Assembly: GCA_035048485.1 (NCBI GenBank)
Contig: CM068583.1
Location: 43,677,042 to 43,741,041 of the forward strand
DNA length: 64,000 nt
Reading direction: 5' to 3'
Source of the DNA: Pteria penguin
Lineage: Eukaryota; Mollusca; Bivalvia; Pterioida; Pteriidae
The position numbers were made by a program, and so were the translations under genes. Position 1 is the stretch's first letter, and each line of letters opens with the position of its first letter. Positions 11,401-23,885 of the stretch are shown here, piece after piece. Below the pieces are notes generated by a model, which ran no database searches, was not told where the DNA came from, and saw only the letters and a program-made list of their open reading frames with translations.

Positions 11401-13888
11401 ATCAAGAGTCACGATAGTATCGGTACAACGAACAACACAACAGGAATCACGACAGCATCGGTATATAACAAATATCTCAACAGGAATCACAGCAGTATCG
11501 GTACAACGAACAGCACATCAAGAGTCACGATATTATCGGTACTACGAACAGCACAACAGGAATCACAGCAGTATCGGTACAACGAATAGCACATCAAGAG
11601 TCACGATAGTATCGGTACAACGAACAACACAACAGGAATCACGACAGCATCGGTATATAACAAATATCTCAACAGGAATCACAGCAGTATCGGTATAACG
11701 AACAGCACATCAAGAGTCACGATATTATCGGTACTACGAACAGCACAACAGGAATCACAGCAGTATCGGTACAACGAATAGCACATCAAGAGTCACGATA
11801 GTATCGGTACAACGAACAACACAACAGGAATCACGACAGCATCGGTATATAACAAATATCTCAACAGGAATCACAGCAGTATCGGTACAACGAACAGCAC
11901 ATCAAGAGTCACGATATTATCGGTACTACGAACAGCACAACAGGAATCACAGCAGTATCGGTACAACGAACAGCACATCAAGAGTCACGATAGTATCGGT
12001 ACTACGAACAACACAACAGGACTCACACAAGTATCGGTACAACGAACAGCACATCAAGAGTCACGATAGTATCGGTACCACGAAAACACAACAGGAATCA
12101 CGCCAGTATCGGCAAAAACAAACAACACAACAAATTACACTATAATCGGTACCACGACCGACACAACGAATAACACTAGCGTCGATACCTCGACCGCCAC
12201 AACAATTACACTCGTATCGGTACTACGACCGACACAGCGAATTACACTGGTATAGATACACGACCGACACAACGAATTACACTAGTATCGGTACCACGAC
12301 CGACACAGCAAATTACACTCGTATCGGTACCACGGCCAACACAACGAATTACACTAGTATCGGTACCATGACTGACACAACGAATTACACTAGTATTGGT
12401 ACCACGACCGACACAGCGAATTACAGTCGTATCGGTACCACGGCCAACACAACGAATTACACTAGTACCGGTATCATGACTGACACAACGAATTACACTA
12501 ATACAGGTACACGACCGACACAACGATTACACTAGTATCGGTACCACGACCGACACAGCGAATTACACTAGTATCGGTACCACGACCGACACAGCGAATT
12601 ACACTAATATAGGTACACGACCGACACAACGAATTACCCTGGTATAGGTACCACGACCGACACAGCGAATTACACTAGTATCGGTACCACGACCGACACA
12701 ACGAATTATACTAATATAGGTACACGACCGACATAACATTACACTAGTATCGGTACCACGACCGACACGGCGAATTATACTAATATAGGTACACGACCGA
12801 CACAACGAATTACCCTAGTATCGGTACCACGACCGACACAGCGAATTACACTAGTAGCGGTACCACGACCGACACAACAAATTACGCTGGATCTAATATC
12901 ACTGCCACGAATCAACACAACAAATTGCGCTAGTAACATTGAATGAAGCGAGCTTGAACAAATCCGCATCATTGAGTCTCATTGCTGAGAGTTGTGAAGA
13001 TTATACGGTGATAAATTCAGAGTTTTGTGCAAGAAATATACGAACCTATGTGGTCTTAGGTCAATAGCTAGATATATACATAGTGTCACTATAATATTGA
13101 TCCAATTTGAAGGGCAGCAATTTAATACAATTTAAAATCCTCGAGTTTCGCGATAGGAGTTGAGGAATAAAGGGAAACTATCTTATCTTCATCTCAGTAA
13201 AATAATACATACGGACGAGATAGATATATCTAAACAGAGTAAATCAATAAATAATTTAAAATAAGGTAGAAATAACAATGAATAGAAACACTCTAATGTT
13301 ATGATGATGAAAACCAAGACAAATTTATAAAAGTTATTATTCAGTTTTATATATTTCGAATCAGTACAGAATCACTAAAAACTAGACGTATTATTACACT
13401 CGGAGACTCACAATCCACCAACAGAGGTATTGACCCAGCAGCCATAATAAGTATTAGGACATATAGACATGGATATCTTAAGTGCACCATACGTGCTATT
13501 TGACAACTTATATGCATGTCTATTCCATGATGCTCAAAGTCGAAGCCGTGAAATCAAGATATCAGATCAAAATATGTAACATCAAGATTTTCATCATTTA
13601 GTTTAAGGATTAATATAATTTTACCACACAACAAGGACAACTGACCCACGTCAGAGCGACACCGCGATAATATATGTGGTAGGACGAAACCTCACCAGGA
13701 GCCGTATTCACCAAGTATCTTTTTTTACGCAATTGATTCCGCAATGTTTCCGTGGTATTCACGAACCATCCGTTAACATTACGGATTCATTTCGGAATGA
13801 TTCCGTAATCTTGTCTATAAAACACAGGTTTTGATTGATTGAGATTAAAACGCAGATGCCCGTTTTATGTTACATATTCATTTTAATG

Positions 13889-13987
<99 letters not shown>

Positions 13988-16900
13988 GTATATATATATT
14001 TCAAAAAGTGTGCTATTGTTATGAATGATTGTTACCCTTTTCTACAAAGGTATGCGTCTTCATGTTTCTCGGGAGATTTTATTACAATAGTACGACCACT
14101 GAGGGCCACATCTTTGTTTTTATTTAATTTATCTTGAAAATTCAAGATACTATCTTAAAAATTCAACCTACTATTTTGGAAATTCAAGGCACTATCTTGA
14201 AAATTCAAGATATTATCTTGAAAATTCAAGATACTATCTTGAAAATTTAACTTACTATCTTGAAAATGCAACTTCTTACTTGAAAATTCAACTTATTATC
14301 TTCAAAATTCAACTTAACTGCCTAGAAAATTCAAGATACTATCTTGAAAATTCAACTTACTGTCTTGAAAATTCAAGATATCATCTTGAAAATTCAAGAT
14401 ATCATCTTGAAAATTCAAGATACTATCTTGAAAATTCAAGGTACTATCTTGAAAATTCAACTTACTATCTTGAAAATTCAAGAAATCATCTTGAAAATTA
14501 AAGATACTATCTTCAAAATTCAAGATACTATCTTGAGAATTCAACTTAACTATCTTGAAAATTCAAGATGCTGTCTTGAAAATTCTACTCAATATTGCGT
14601 TGTTACTTAAGTTCATTGTAAATTCGTATTAAGTTTTCTCTGTTTATCCAATGTTCATCGATATCAACATCTACGCACTAAACTACGCAGAAAACTGTTT
14701 TGTTAACTAGTATGTGGACAAGAGTTGTCAGCAGATTATATAGCTCTCCCGCGGGATTGTCACAAAGATAACATGTAATTTCCAATATAGAAACATCTAG
14801 ATTCAAAAGAACTTTCAAAAACATTCATAAATCATTATAGAAGTAAACAAGTTACATAACATACAACTTCAGAACTTTCTAGTACTTCATAGAATAATCA
14901 ATAATATAAACAAAAAAAAAATAATAATATATGACTCTCATAACACCTCCCTCCTTAAAAAAGTTTGAATGTCAATGAAAACTTAGGTTACAAATATATA
15001 TACAGTTGCAAAAATGCACAATCAATACAAATACATGTACTTCACTTTCCGACATAATATGGATCTGACTCTTGACAAAGCATCTGCAATCACATTGTCT
15101 TTGCCTTTTATATGATTTACAACTATATTGTACTCCTGTAACAATAAACTCCACCTTGTCAGTCTTTGATTTTTGTTTGAGATTTTATGTAAGAAGGTTA
15201 GAGGATTGTGATCTGTGAATACAAGGATTGGATATACCTTGATACTAAGATAAACATCAAAATGTTGTAAAGCTCACAACAATGCAAAACATTCTTTTTC
15301 AATTGTAGAATAGTTCACATTTAGTAAGTTTCTTTGAAAAATAACAAATAGTTCTATCTACTTGTTCATTACCCTCTTGAAACACAGATTTTACAAGACT
15401 TTGATAATTTCTTTCAACATATTCTTTCAACATGTTCACATGACATAAATCTTTTGGACTATGTATCTAATTTTAAAGAACGATTGTACAATGTATGTAA
15501 AATTGCTCAAGAGAATTCACAAAGTGCACAAAGAATAATGAAGATTTGGTATGATAAGAATGCCAGGAGTAGAACATTTAAGCCAGGTGACAAAGTTCTT
15601 GTATTCTTACCTCTTTCTGGTCATTCTTTACAAGCTAGAGTTTTTGGTCCATATGAAGTAGAGAGTAAAATTAGCGATTTAAATTATGTTGTTAAAACAC
15701 CAGGTCGGAGAAAAGAAAAAGAGTATGTCATGTGAACATGTTGAAAGCATATGTTGAAAGAAATAATCAAAGTCTTGTGAAATCTGTGTCTACCTTAGCT
15801 TATTTTAACAATGCCTCTGTAAATTATGCTGAAGAAACAAATGTCAATGTAGATTTTGTTAAAATGACTTTAATCAAAATGTACGTTTGAAAAATTCTGA
15901 GATCTTGTCATCGTTGGACACAAAATTGGATCATCTACCCAAGCAGACTAAAGACAAAATGAAAACTTTTATTTATGGATTTTCAAGCTTATTTCCGGAT
16001 GCTCCGTCCAAAAACAAATGCAGCTTGTCATAATGTGAATGTTAGAGATGCATTGCCTATTAAACAGCATCCCACAGTTGAAATAGTAGTAAGTTGAATT
16101 TTCAAGATAGTGTCTTGAATTTTCAAGTCAGTATCTTGAATTTTCAAGATAGTATCTTGAATAAAATAAAAAATTAAGTGGCTAATCGGCTTCCGTACAA
16201 TAGACTTCGCCACTGAAACCATTATGAGTTATTAGAGTTGTAAGTTATGGCGTCATAGTAACTTTTATTGTTCTTGACGTCATTTTTGTAGGTAAACGTG
16301 TTATCTCCTGCCTTTAAAATGAGACTGCAGCAAATAATGTTGAACCCTATTATTGTTCCATCCACACTGCCCATTGTTCTTGGCATGTCAAACAACTAGT
16401 AAAACCCGTCCATAATGGATTATGTTGACTCTGTTGAGAATTTGAGAACATGTTCCCCTTTTCTGCGATCTTAGCCGACACACTAGAAAGGGCTCCAGAA
16501 ATCCATGGTTGGTAGAGACCAAACGTGCTTCCAATTATATGTTGAAAACACCCTGTTGCAAAATAAAGCTATGCTGCAAATACTTTGAGCCTTACAGGTC
16601 TAACTCATAGGGTGTAGTGGGTGGGGGTTATATCATCAAACCTCAGATGAATTAAATCTAAAATTGATTCTTCAGACATTATAAACCTGCATAGAATTTC
16701 ATCGTTGTTATATCTGTCTAGAGAATCGACCCTGTCTCTAAGTACTCTTTCTCTTTTTAAATTGCATCCGGGCTGCTTCGTCAAAGAATAATTATGCAGA
16801 CATAGTAAGCATTCATGAACTTACGTTAAAACATCGACGTCATAATTACGACTAGTCCGAAATGTAAGTCGCAAGCATAAGTTTTATTGCGAAATGTTAG

Positions 16901-19900
16901 ACCCAAGCATAAGTCTTTTGCTTTGGTCTGACTCTTCGGACTAAATTATGCAGTTATCAAGATACTAATACATGGAAAGCAACGCAGAAATGCATGAGAC
17001 GAAGTGATAAGATTGACGCTTCCATAGACATTGTTCGACTTCACAATGCATTTGACGTGGGATGCCTACACAAAAGAGAAACAACTCAGTATTACAAATA
17101 GACGAAAAGACCTGATTCATTTCCATCAGATAAAGTCAAGAACTTTGTATATATCAAACACATACTTAAAAGGATGGGAATGTCCCTAATGAAAAGGGAC
17201 TAATTTGAAAGAATTTCAATCACCGAACACAAATCATACAACGAGCTGTGTATTGTATCTAATTGAAACTTTTCATTACATTACAATAAATTCTAATCTT
17301 CAAAAATAAAATCACAAGCAATCAACAGCATCATAATGCCGAGCGAGACAAAAAACGTGCATTGTTTTATTATACCGATAAAAACCACAAATATGCCATA
17401 AACATGTTTGTATTGAATCAAGTAGTCATGGAAATAATCCATAGATAATAAAGGCTTCCTGAACATCCTTTTTCTTTTAAATACAACTCCAAGATGCTCA
17501 CTGCTATTTTTACGAATTTTTCATATTTTTTGTTCTGTCCTTATTATCGAGGATTGACGAAGGCTCTGTATCATTTAACTTTTCATTCACCTTTTTAAAA
17601 TTTTTGACGTGAAATATCAGGGGTAGATAAATCGCGTAAATGGTTATAAAACCATCTCAATTTCTTGGAAAAATTCGGAAAGTATGAAATTTTCGAAATT
17701 CATTAATATTAAATATTTAGTTGGTATTTAAAACATGGATAAAAAGTGTTTATAACTTTGGTATATGTTGTGTGAATGAATAAAAGCAACAAGCTTTTTT
17801 GTACATGTATTTAAATGTGTTAATTTATTCATGATTGATACTATGAAAGATGAGGTATATAAGCAACTTGCCCTTTTTAATTTTCTAACTGCGCTCCTCT
17901 TATCGCAGACTTATTTTTGTATTGTTATGAGAAGGATTTTATGCAATATATTCAAAAGTCCAGACGTTTCGACATTACTGATATGTTTAATGACACCTCT
18001 AGTTATTTAGATGACATTTTGGTAATAGATAACCCTGAGTTTGAAAATTATATATCTAGTATTTATTCATCTCACCTTCAACTGAATAAAGCCAATATAA
18101 AACACCTTTTTCCTATTCAAACATTGAAATTATTGATAACAATATTCATACCTATATATATATATATGTGATAAACGTGACGACTTTGGATTTCCTATCG
18201 TTAATTTCCCTTATTTAGATGGCGATGTAACAAGACTCCCATCGTATGGTATTTATACAAATCTATTTCTCAATAGATAGGTTTCATTGGCATAAAAATT
18301 TATTGGAGTTACTTCCCTTGTGACAAGTTGTCCGCCATCTTAATTATACAACTGAATATTACTAATAAATCTACCAAATTCTGTAGGCAGTTTCTTCAAA
18401 CTAGAAATACTTGCTCTCTTTTTGCATTGCTTGTGCAAATTTTGGGGTATTAGACAATGTAAACTGGTTTCTAAAGAAAGGTAAATACTAACAATTTTCT
18501 AGAAGAAATTAATTAAACTTAGTATGAATATGAGGCAAAAAATCATGCTTGACCACAAACATGGCCGAAAAAGGGAGATAACTCCAACTAAATTACTGCT
18601 AATGAAACCTATATATTGGTTAGCTTCGCTAGAGCTTGCAATCATGCTTTAGACGTTCACGCTAAAAATTTTCAAATCACTGTTGACTCAGGGATACAGA
18701 TATCATAAATTTATAAAAACTTTTGGAAAATTTTACAGATCATTTAAATCTAATTTCGGAAATAATAGTTTTCAGCAATTTGTGTCTAGCGGAATTTCTC
18801 ATCCCAATTTCTACGATCTGGCTTACAAATTAAGAAGGATAAGATATTTTGATAACTTCATTTTGTCCGGATCTAAAATTGTCAAACGTCTTCTACATCG
18901 ACAGTATGACCCTAAGATCATCGCTAAGACTTATGCACAGTTTTCCTTGAGCACACCAAGTAACAGAACGGTTGGGACTCAATGACGGGCCTTGTCTAAA
19001 CCTTTGCAAAGGAGACATTGTCCCGAAACACCTACAGTACAAGGGTTTGAGCTTGCTTCCAGACCAGCAGAGCACAGTTACCTCATGTTGATGTCTCGCT
19101 ATATATTGAGTACCGTTTGTCACTCCGTTGACCGTCTTAAGTCCGTATAAATATTTTTGTAATGTCATTTCATGTACCTTACAGCTAGGTCAGATGTCTT
19201 TTCCTTTCCCTTTTAAAATATGTAAAGAATCTGTCAAGTAATTCTTTGTCTCCTTATTATATTAATCCTAAGCTTTGTAATGGAGGATAAACCTAATGTT
19301 ACAGGAATCTCCATAAGGAGTATGTAAAACGTCAGTATTCTGATGATTCTTCTCTTACTAGTACTCTGGTTTACGTTTTAGATAGTATAAACAATGAATT
19401 TCAGGAAAATATCATTAACGTTTTGCGATCTTGCGATAAGATTCCGGAAAAGGCGAAAGTTAAAATGGAAGAAAAATTTCAATTAAATTTAAAGAGATGA
19501 CTTGTGCCGTATAAAACATTGCACATGAAGTACTAGTAAAGGTTGCAAATTAACAGAAACCGTGCATTATTTTGGGGTTTCTATCACTGAACCGTTAGGG
19601 GGAAAATACTTTTAAAAGGAACATTATTTCCGAACACTCACAGGCAATAGAATAACTTAGGCTAAGGGCCAAAATGGCACAAAATTTTGAAATTTTAGGA
19701 AATCCCTTAACAAAACTCTAAAACCCACAGGGTATCCATCTACGAGGAACCAAATGCAATAAATGGCCATATACAGTTACTATAAAAGATATCTGATTGG
19801 TGATAGTTATGTCTCATTAATTCTTTCTGTAGATATTTTTCATAACAAGAAGTGAGATTAACGCACAGTAGCGATATATTGTATTACTCATCCTTGAGTA

Positions 19901-21493
19901 TTTATAGGGTAGATATAATGGATGCGTTATGCGATTATTACCACATACCTGTTTATCAGATGATGGTACTTTACCAACACCATGATCATACAGTTCATTT
20001 CCATCTGTTCTCGTTAAAACTTGTTTCCTTAGTTCTTTCTGGGATGAATGTTGTTATATTGTTGAGTTACATTTTAATCATTATTGTTTTACAAATGATT
20101 CAACGTCACATTCAAAAAAGGTAAACGATGTGTTTAAATGAAGATATGAAGTGAATCACTCTAATGAAGTATCGGAAGAATTCAATAAATGCTTGTTCAG
20201 TTCTCAAAAACTCTTTTCAAATTATTCCTGATAGTGATTTCAGTATATATGTACGTCTAATTTCATATTGTTAAAATCCATTGGTATACGCCGCCATTTT
20301 CCTGATTTTGGCACTATGTGTTACAATGAAGTTTAAAGCATTTATTATGTTTAAACTTTATTATAACAATCTCTTATATTCGACGTTTTGCCGACATTGA
20401 ATTACTTCATTATAATGAAAAAGTTGTGCCAATGAAAAAAAAAAAATCACTCGATTACGGAATCCTCTTCCGTCTCTACATGTACCTTGATATATCATTT
20501 TTCACATCAACATTCATCAATAAATATCTATGTCTATCATTGTTATATAGATTTAAATGAACAACTGTCATATTGAAAACGGTTTTTTTTCTCCTACAGA
20601 TCTTCAGTGCTATTTTCATGGTGATGGTTTTGCTGAGTACAGCTGTACTGTTTTTGTCAACTGTACCAAGTCTGAGGGTACCCATAGACACAAAGGACAA
20701 CAACGAATCCCAGGCAGATTCGGCTATTTATATAGAACATACTGTTCCTTGCAATGTTTTACGTTACATAGATATGGGTTGTTTGATATTCTTCTCTGCT
20801 GAGTGTTTGCTGACTATCTTCATGTATGATCGTAAAACATTATTCTTCTCATTTCCCCTGAATATTATAGACGTGGTATCTATTTTGTCTGGCTGGATTG
20901 ATGTGGCTATGATATACTCTTTTAGAGTATGGGAAAACATTCATGCTTTACATGTGGCCTCCAGGCTTCTCGTCATACTTCGTATCCTTCGTCTGCTTCG
21001 ATTTTTCAAACTTTTTAGGCAGTTTCCAGCTTTTCGTGTAATTGTATTTACAATTAAGTCAAGTTTGAAACAGATATGTATGACGTTCGTTTTTGCCCTG
21101 CTTGCAGTCGTTTTCTTCGCTATTTGTACTTTTTATGCAGAAATACAATCTGATAACGCAACATTTACGAACGCTTTCGAAGGGCTATGGTGGTCCTTGG
21201 TCACCATGACAACTCTCGGTTATGGTGATATTGTTCCTAAAACAGTTCTGGGTAGGATTATTGGCAGTATCTTGGTAATTTCTGGCCTTTTGATTTTGTC
21301 TATGCCGATCGCGATAGTGACGTCAAATTTTAATTCTTATGATTACACAAATAAAGACATAATGAATCACACAAAATTCAACCAATCAGAGACACTGAAG
21401 AAGAAATTTCGCGCAGCTTTACACGTAGTTAAAGTGAAACCTTTACAATGTAAAGAAGTGAAACAACCACAGATGTGCCATAAGTCAGCTTGA
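8013..21493 (+). CDS. Voltage-gated potassium channel subunit, Shaw/Kv3-like, 455 aa
   Basis: Pore-forming or modulatory alpha subunit of a plasma-membrane K+ channel. Two exons (8013-8486, 20600-21493) join in phase 0 into 455 residues. Seen in order: T1/BTB tetramerisation domain from RLNVGG (14-19) with a perfect zinc motif H79-x5-C85-x20-C106-C107, typical of Kv2/Kv3/Kv4 and absent from Shaker/Kv1. S1 starts near 159. S4 has R280, R286, R289, R292, K295, R298. The pore reads TMTTLGYGD (360-368). S6 ends LSMPIAIV (391-398). The T1 signature YRTGQLH...CG and FRQF after S4 fit Kv3 best. Oddities: Leu for Val in the filter sequence, Val at one expected S4 Arg, and Pro-Ile-Ala where most Kv channels have PxP. 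A C-tail of about 55 residues is short. The channel identity is secure. The Kv3 assignment is likely. A modulatory role is inference. Confidence 0.93.
9271..9316. repeat. (GA)n(GT)n microsatellite
   Basis: About eleven GA units run directly into about ten GT units. Confidence 0.9.
11148..12115. repeat. Minisatellite, ~38-bp unit with higher-order structure
   Basis: Units share a terminal GTATCGGTA and alternate between forms such as 'acaacgaacagcacatcaag', 'actacgaacaacacaacagg' and a slightly longer 'tatataacaaatatctcaac' form. The order of forms repeats about every 190 bp between 11400 and 11960, so several-unit blocks were copied together. Open frames on both strands come from the repeat. 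Confidence 0.85.
12116..12935. repeat. Minisatellite, 36-bp unit
   Basis: About 22 units of 'acgaattacactagtatcgg' plus 'taccacgaccgacaca'. It abuts the 38-bp array and shares the TATCGGTAC core, so the two arrays probably have a common origin. The minus-strand frames (RCVGRGTDTSVI repeats) are a consequence of a 36-bp period. Confidence 0.85.
13889..13999. repeat. (TA)n microsatellite
   Basis: Roughly 90 bp of TA with one phase slip, followed by TACACATG and a shorter TA run. Length may be unreliable in the assembly. Confidence 0.9.
14131..14590. repeat. 21-bp inverted-repeat satellite, left block
   Basis: About 21 units of ATACTATCTTGAAAATTCAAG. Each unit contains CTTGAA-AA-TTCAAG, a 6-bp inverted repeat with a 2-nt spacer, so the array can form many small hairpins. 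The same unit in opposite orientation lies at 16093-16161, on the far side of the gypsy fragments. Confidence 0.85.
15066..15382 (-). pseudogene. Ty3/gypsy reverse transcriptase end and RNase H fragment (broken)
   Basis: Read on the minus strand from 15382 down, it shows YFSKKL, STIEKEC, ALQHFDVYL, FTDHNPLTFL, NQRLTRWSL and ADALSRV, the standard RT-connection and RNase H signatures of Ty3/gypsy pol. It is dead: a frameshift lies between the KKLTKCE and NYSTIEKE segments, a TGA replaces the Trp codon before ALQHF, and the rest of pol is missing. At 15382 it is joined abruptly to an integrase tail (15383-15445) in the same orientation. Confidence 0.85.
15383..15445 (-). repeat. Inverted copy of gypsy integrase tail
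   Basis: The reverse complement starts TGTCATGTGAACATGTTGAA and runs through the CHVNMLK motif to LVKSV. It matches 15724-15786 on the plus strand almost base for base, making an inverted repeat about 280 bp apart. Confidence 0.85.
15446..16080 (+). pseudogene. Gypsy integrase C-terminus followed by RT leader (INT-RT order)
   Basis: 15448-15725 encodes an integrase C-terminal region (LLDYVSNFKERL, FKPGDKVLVFLP, FGPYEVE, YVVKTPGRR). A one-base frameshift follows, then CHVNMLKAY (about 15724-15755). Downstream, in shifting frames, comes the segment that normally precedes the reverse transcriptase (NSEILSSLDTKLDHL, FSSLFPDAPS, DALPIKQHP, 15895-16065). Integrase upstream of RT is the pol order of Gmr1-like Ty3/gypsy elements. 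Several frameshifts and an early end make it non-functional. Confidence 0.8.
16093..16161. repeat. 21-bp inverted-repeat satellite, right block (reversed)
   Basis: Three units of CTTGAATTTTCAAGATAGTAT, the reverse complement of the left block. This suggests the gypsy remains and satellite lie in a rearranged inverted structure. Confidence 0.8.
17917..18985 (+). pseudogene. Dead reverse transcriptase fragment (Penelope/LINE-type)
   Basis: The sequence carries RT thumb-side motifs seen in many mollusc RT proteins: SSYLDDILVIDNPEFE (the YLDD box), IYSSHLQLNKAN, RDDFGFPIVNFPYLDGDV, SFARACNHALDVHAKN, LLTQGYRYHKF and FYDLAYKLRRI. The catalytic box reads YLDD. Breaks: a deletion and frameshift at the TA run near 18155-18172, a TIR insertion at 18271-18618, and a frameshift near 18680. 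Family assignment between Penelope-like and non-LTR elements is not secure. Confidence 0.7.
18271..18618. mobile_element. TIR (MITE-like) insertion inside the dead reverse transcriptase
   Basis: The ends are imperfect inverted repeats of about 45 bp. The left end reads CAATAGATAGGTTTCATT, the right end in reverse complement CAATATATAGGTTTCATT, and both continue with 'ttggagtta' and 'tccctt'. The RT reading resumes on the far side (SFARACNH). The target duplication is short (AT or TA) and cannot be fixed. There is no coding capacity, so it is non-autonomous. Confidence 0.7.
18986..20599. other. Kv intron 3' portion
   Basis: Mostly unassigned. 19338-19498 is a 53-codon frame with coding-like composition (LVYVLDSINNEFQENIINVL) and a TGA, perhaps another transposon remnant, but no family is recognised. 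The intron ends with the acceptor tttttttctcctacag at 20599. Confidence 0.4.
20600..21493 (+). CDS. Kv channel exon 2: S1-S6, pore and C-tail
   Basis: One exon encodes the whole membrane region. S1 is near 160-178. An acidic, Asn-rich S1-S2 loop contains a possible N-glycosylation site (NES, 192-194). S2 is near 212-233, S3 246-264, S4 280-300, S5 315-338, P-loop 353-370, S6 378-398. The stop is TGA at 21491-21493. The C-tail (399-455) has a basic run KKKFR and no PDZ-binding end. Confidence 0.93.
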   Translation: MFSAIFMVMVLLSTAVLFLSTVPSLRVPIDTKDNNESQADSAIYIEHTVPCNVLRYIDMGCLIFFSAECLLTIFMYDRKTLFFSFPLNIIDVVSILSGWIDVAMIYSFRVWENIHALHVASRLLVILRILRLLRFFKLFRQFPAFRVIVFTIKSSLKQICMTFVFALLAVVFFAICTFYAEIQSDNATFTNAFEGLWWSLVTMTTLGYGDIVPKTVLGRIIGSILVISGLLILSMPIAIVTSNFNSYDYTNKDIMNHTKFNQSETLKKKFRAALHVVKVKPLQCKEVKQPQMCHKSA

Positions 21494-21642
21494 TGATATC
21501 GTACCGATATCCTTTTATATAGGTAGAACATCCATAACTAGGTATCCCACGTATGTTACATTTTTTTCAAATATTATCGAGTCATCATTACAAGGGATGT
21601 ATCAAAATTTGATGATGATATCTTCGACGAATGACACCATGA

Positions 21643-21648
21643 AATAAA
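21643..21648 (+). promoter_or_regulatory. Kv poly(A) signal AATAAA
   Basis: Hexamer 150 bp after the channel stop, followed by GT-rich 'aaaagtgttttatctg'. This is the best 3'-end candidate for this gene. Confidence 0.6.
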
Positions 21649-22662
21649 TAATTGATGAAAAAGTGTTTTATCTGCTAACTATGATCACAAAGTCCAAGTC
21701 CAAGTGATATATATATATGCACCTGTACATCATTATTTTCCCGCTAAAATCGTCATTATGATCGAAATCGGATCGAGTATTTGGAGTGGAGTGTCTACCT
21801 TACTGTTGGATCGGGTTCACTGCCTTCAACGGAATTTCCTAATATTTCGAGGATTACTTTCGGGGGAAGGTTTAACTAATATATTTTGTTGTAATTCCTC
21901 AGCACAATTCGAGAGAATGCACTGATTGCGGAAAAACAGAGGAAAATTTAGAAAAGACCTTGATGAACTTGATGTAAACGTCACGCACGTTATGGCGTCA
22001 TTAGAACTGTTCGAATCGATTTGAAAAGAGGTACACGGAAGTTAATAAGAGGCATAATTACTAGAATCTATCTAGAAGCACTAAGGTCAAAAGATATAAA
22101 TTTAATCTACACATGTATATATAAAATGGAAATGAGTTGATAATCCCCATATTTTGTACGCATTAGAGATATAAATTTTAATCGATCAGAATCAAAATTC
22201 TTTAACTTACTATCATTGACGCCTCTAATAATGAACTCCATGTTATTTCCAGTTCTACATTATGTAAGGGGCAATATTGGACAATGTTGATTTAACCCTC
22301 CATGGTTACAGATGTATGTTATACCGTTATTCTTACTTACATTATTGTACGTATATATCTCTGCTTTGATATTTTGAAATCACGCTTTAACTGTCGGACC
22401 ACAGATTACGCTATGCAATAGAAAACTGCGTTTTGTGGAAACGTGAATTAAACCATTCGAATACTAGGACTGATATTCTCTACCGTTTTCCTCAATAGTG
22501 ATGGCTCGTCAATGTCTGAAAAAGGAAGTCCTTTGAGTTGTCAGGAGAGGGTTTTTTCCCTTTTTATTGGGAAAAGGGGGGGGGGGTGGTTTAAGAGTAT
22601 AGATTCAAAATAAGAATATGTTCTGGAGCTTAAAATGTTGTTCACATAATGTATTTTAGCAA
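21649..22662. other. Intergenic DNA
   Basis: No gene or repeat recognised apart from a poly-G run near 22577-22587. Confidence 0.5.

Positions 22663-23885
<1,223 letters not shown>

Larger units (their letters stand above)
8487..20599. other. 12.1-kb Kv intron, a repeat trap
   Basis: Contains, in order, a GA/GT microsatellite, two minisatellites (11148-12935), a (TA)n tract, a 21-bp inverted-repeat satellite interrupted by broken gypsy fragments (14131-16161), and a dead reverse transcriptase with a TIR insertion (17917-18985). 8590-9270, 9317-11147, 12936-13888 and 16162-17916 hold nothing recognised beyond AT-rich DNA. Confidence 0.7.

Noticed and set aside
15454..15735. Stand-alone 93-codon gene
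   Set aside because: It is an integrase C-terminal fragment whose frame breaks exactly within the conserved CHVNMLK motif.
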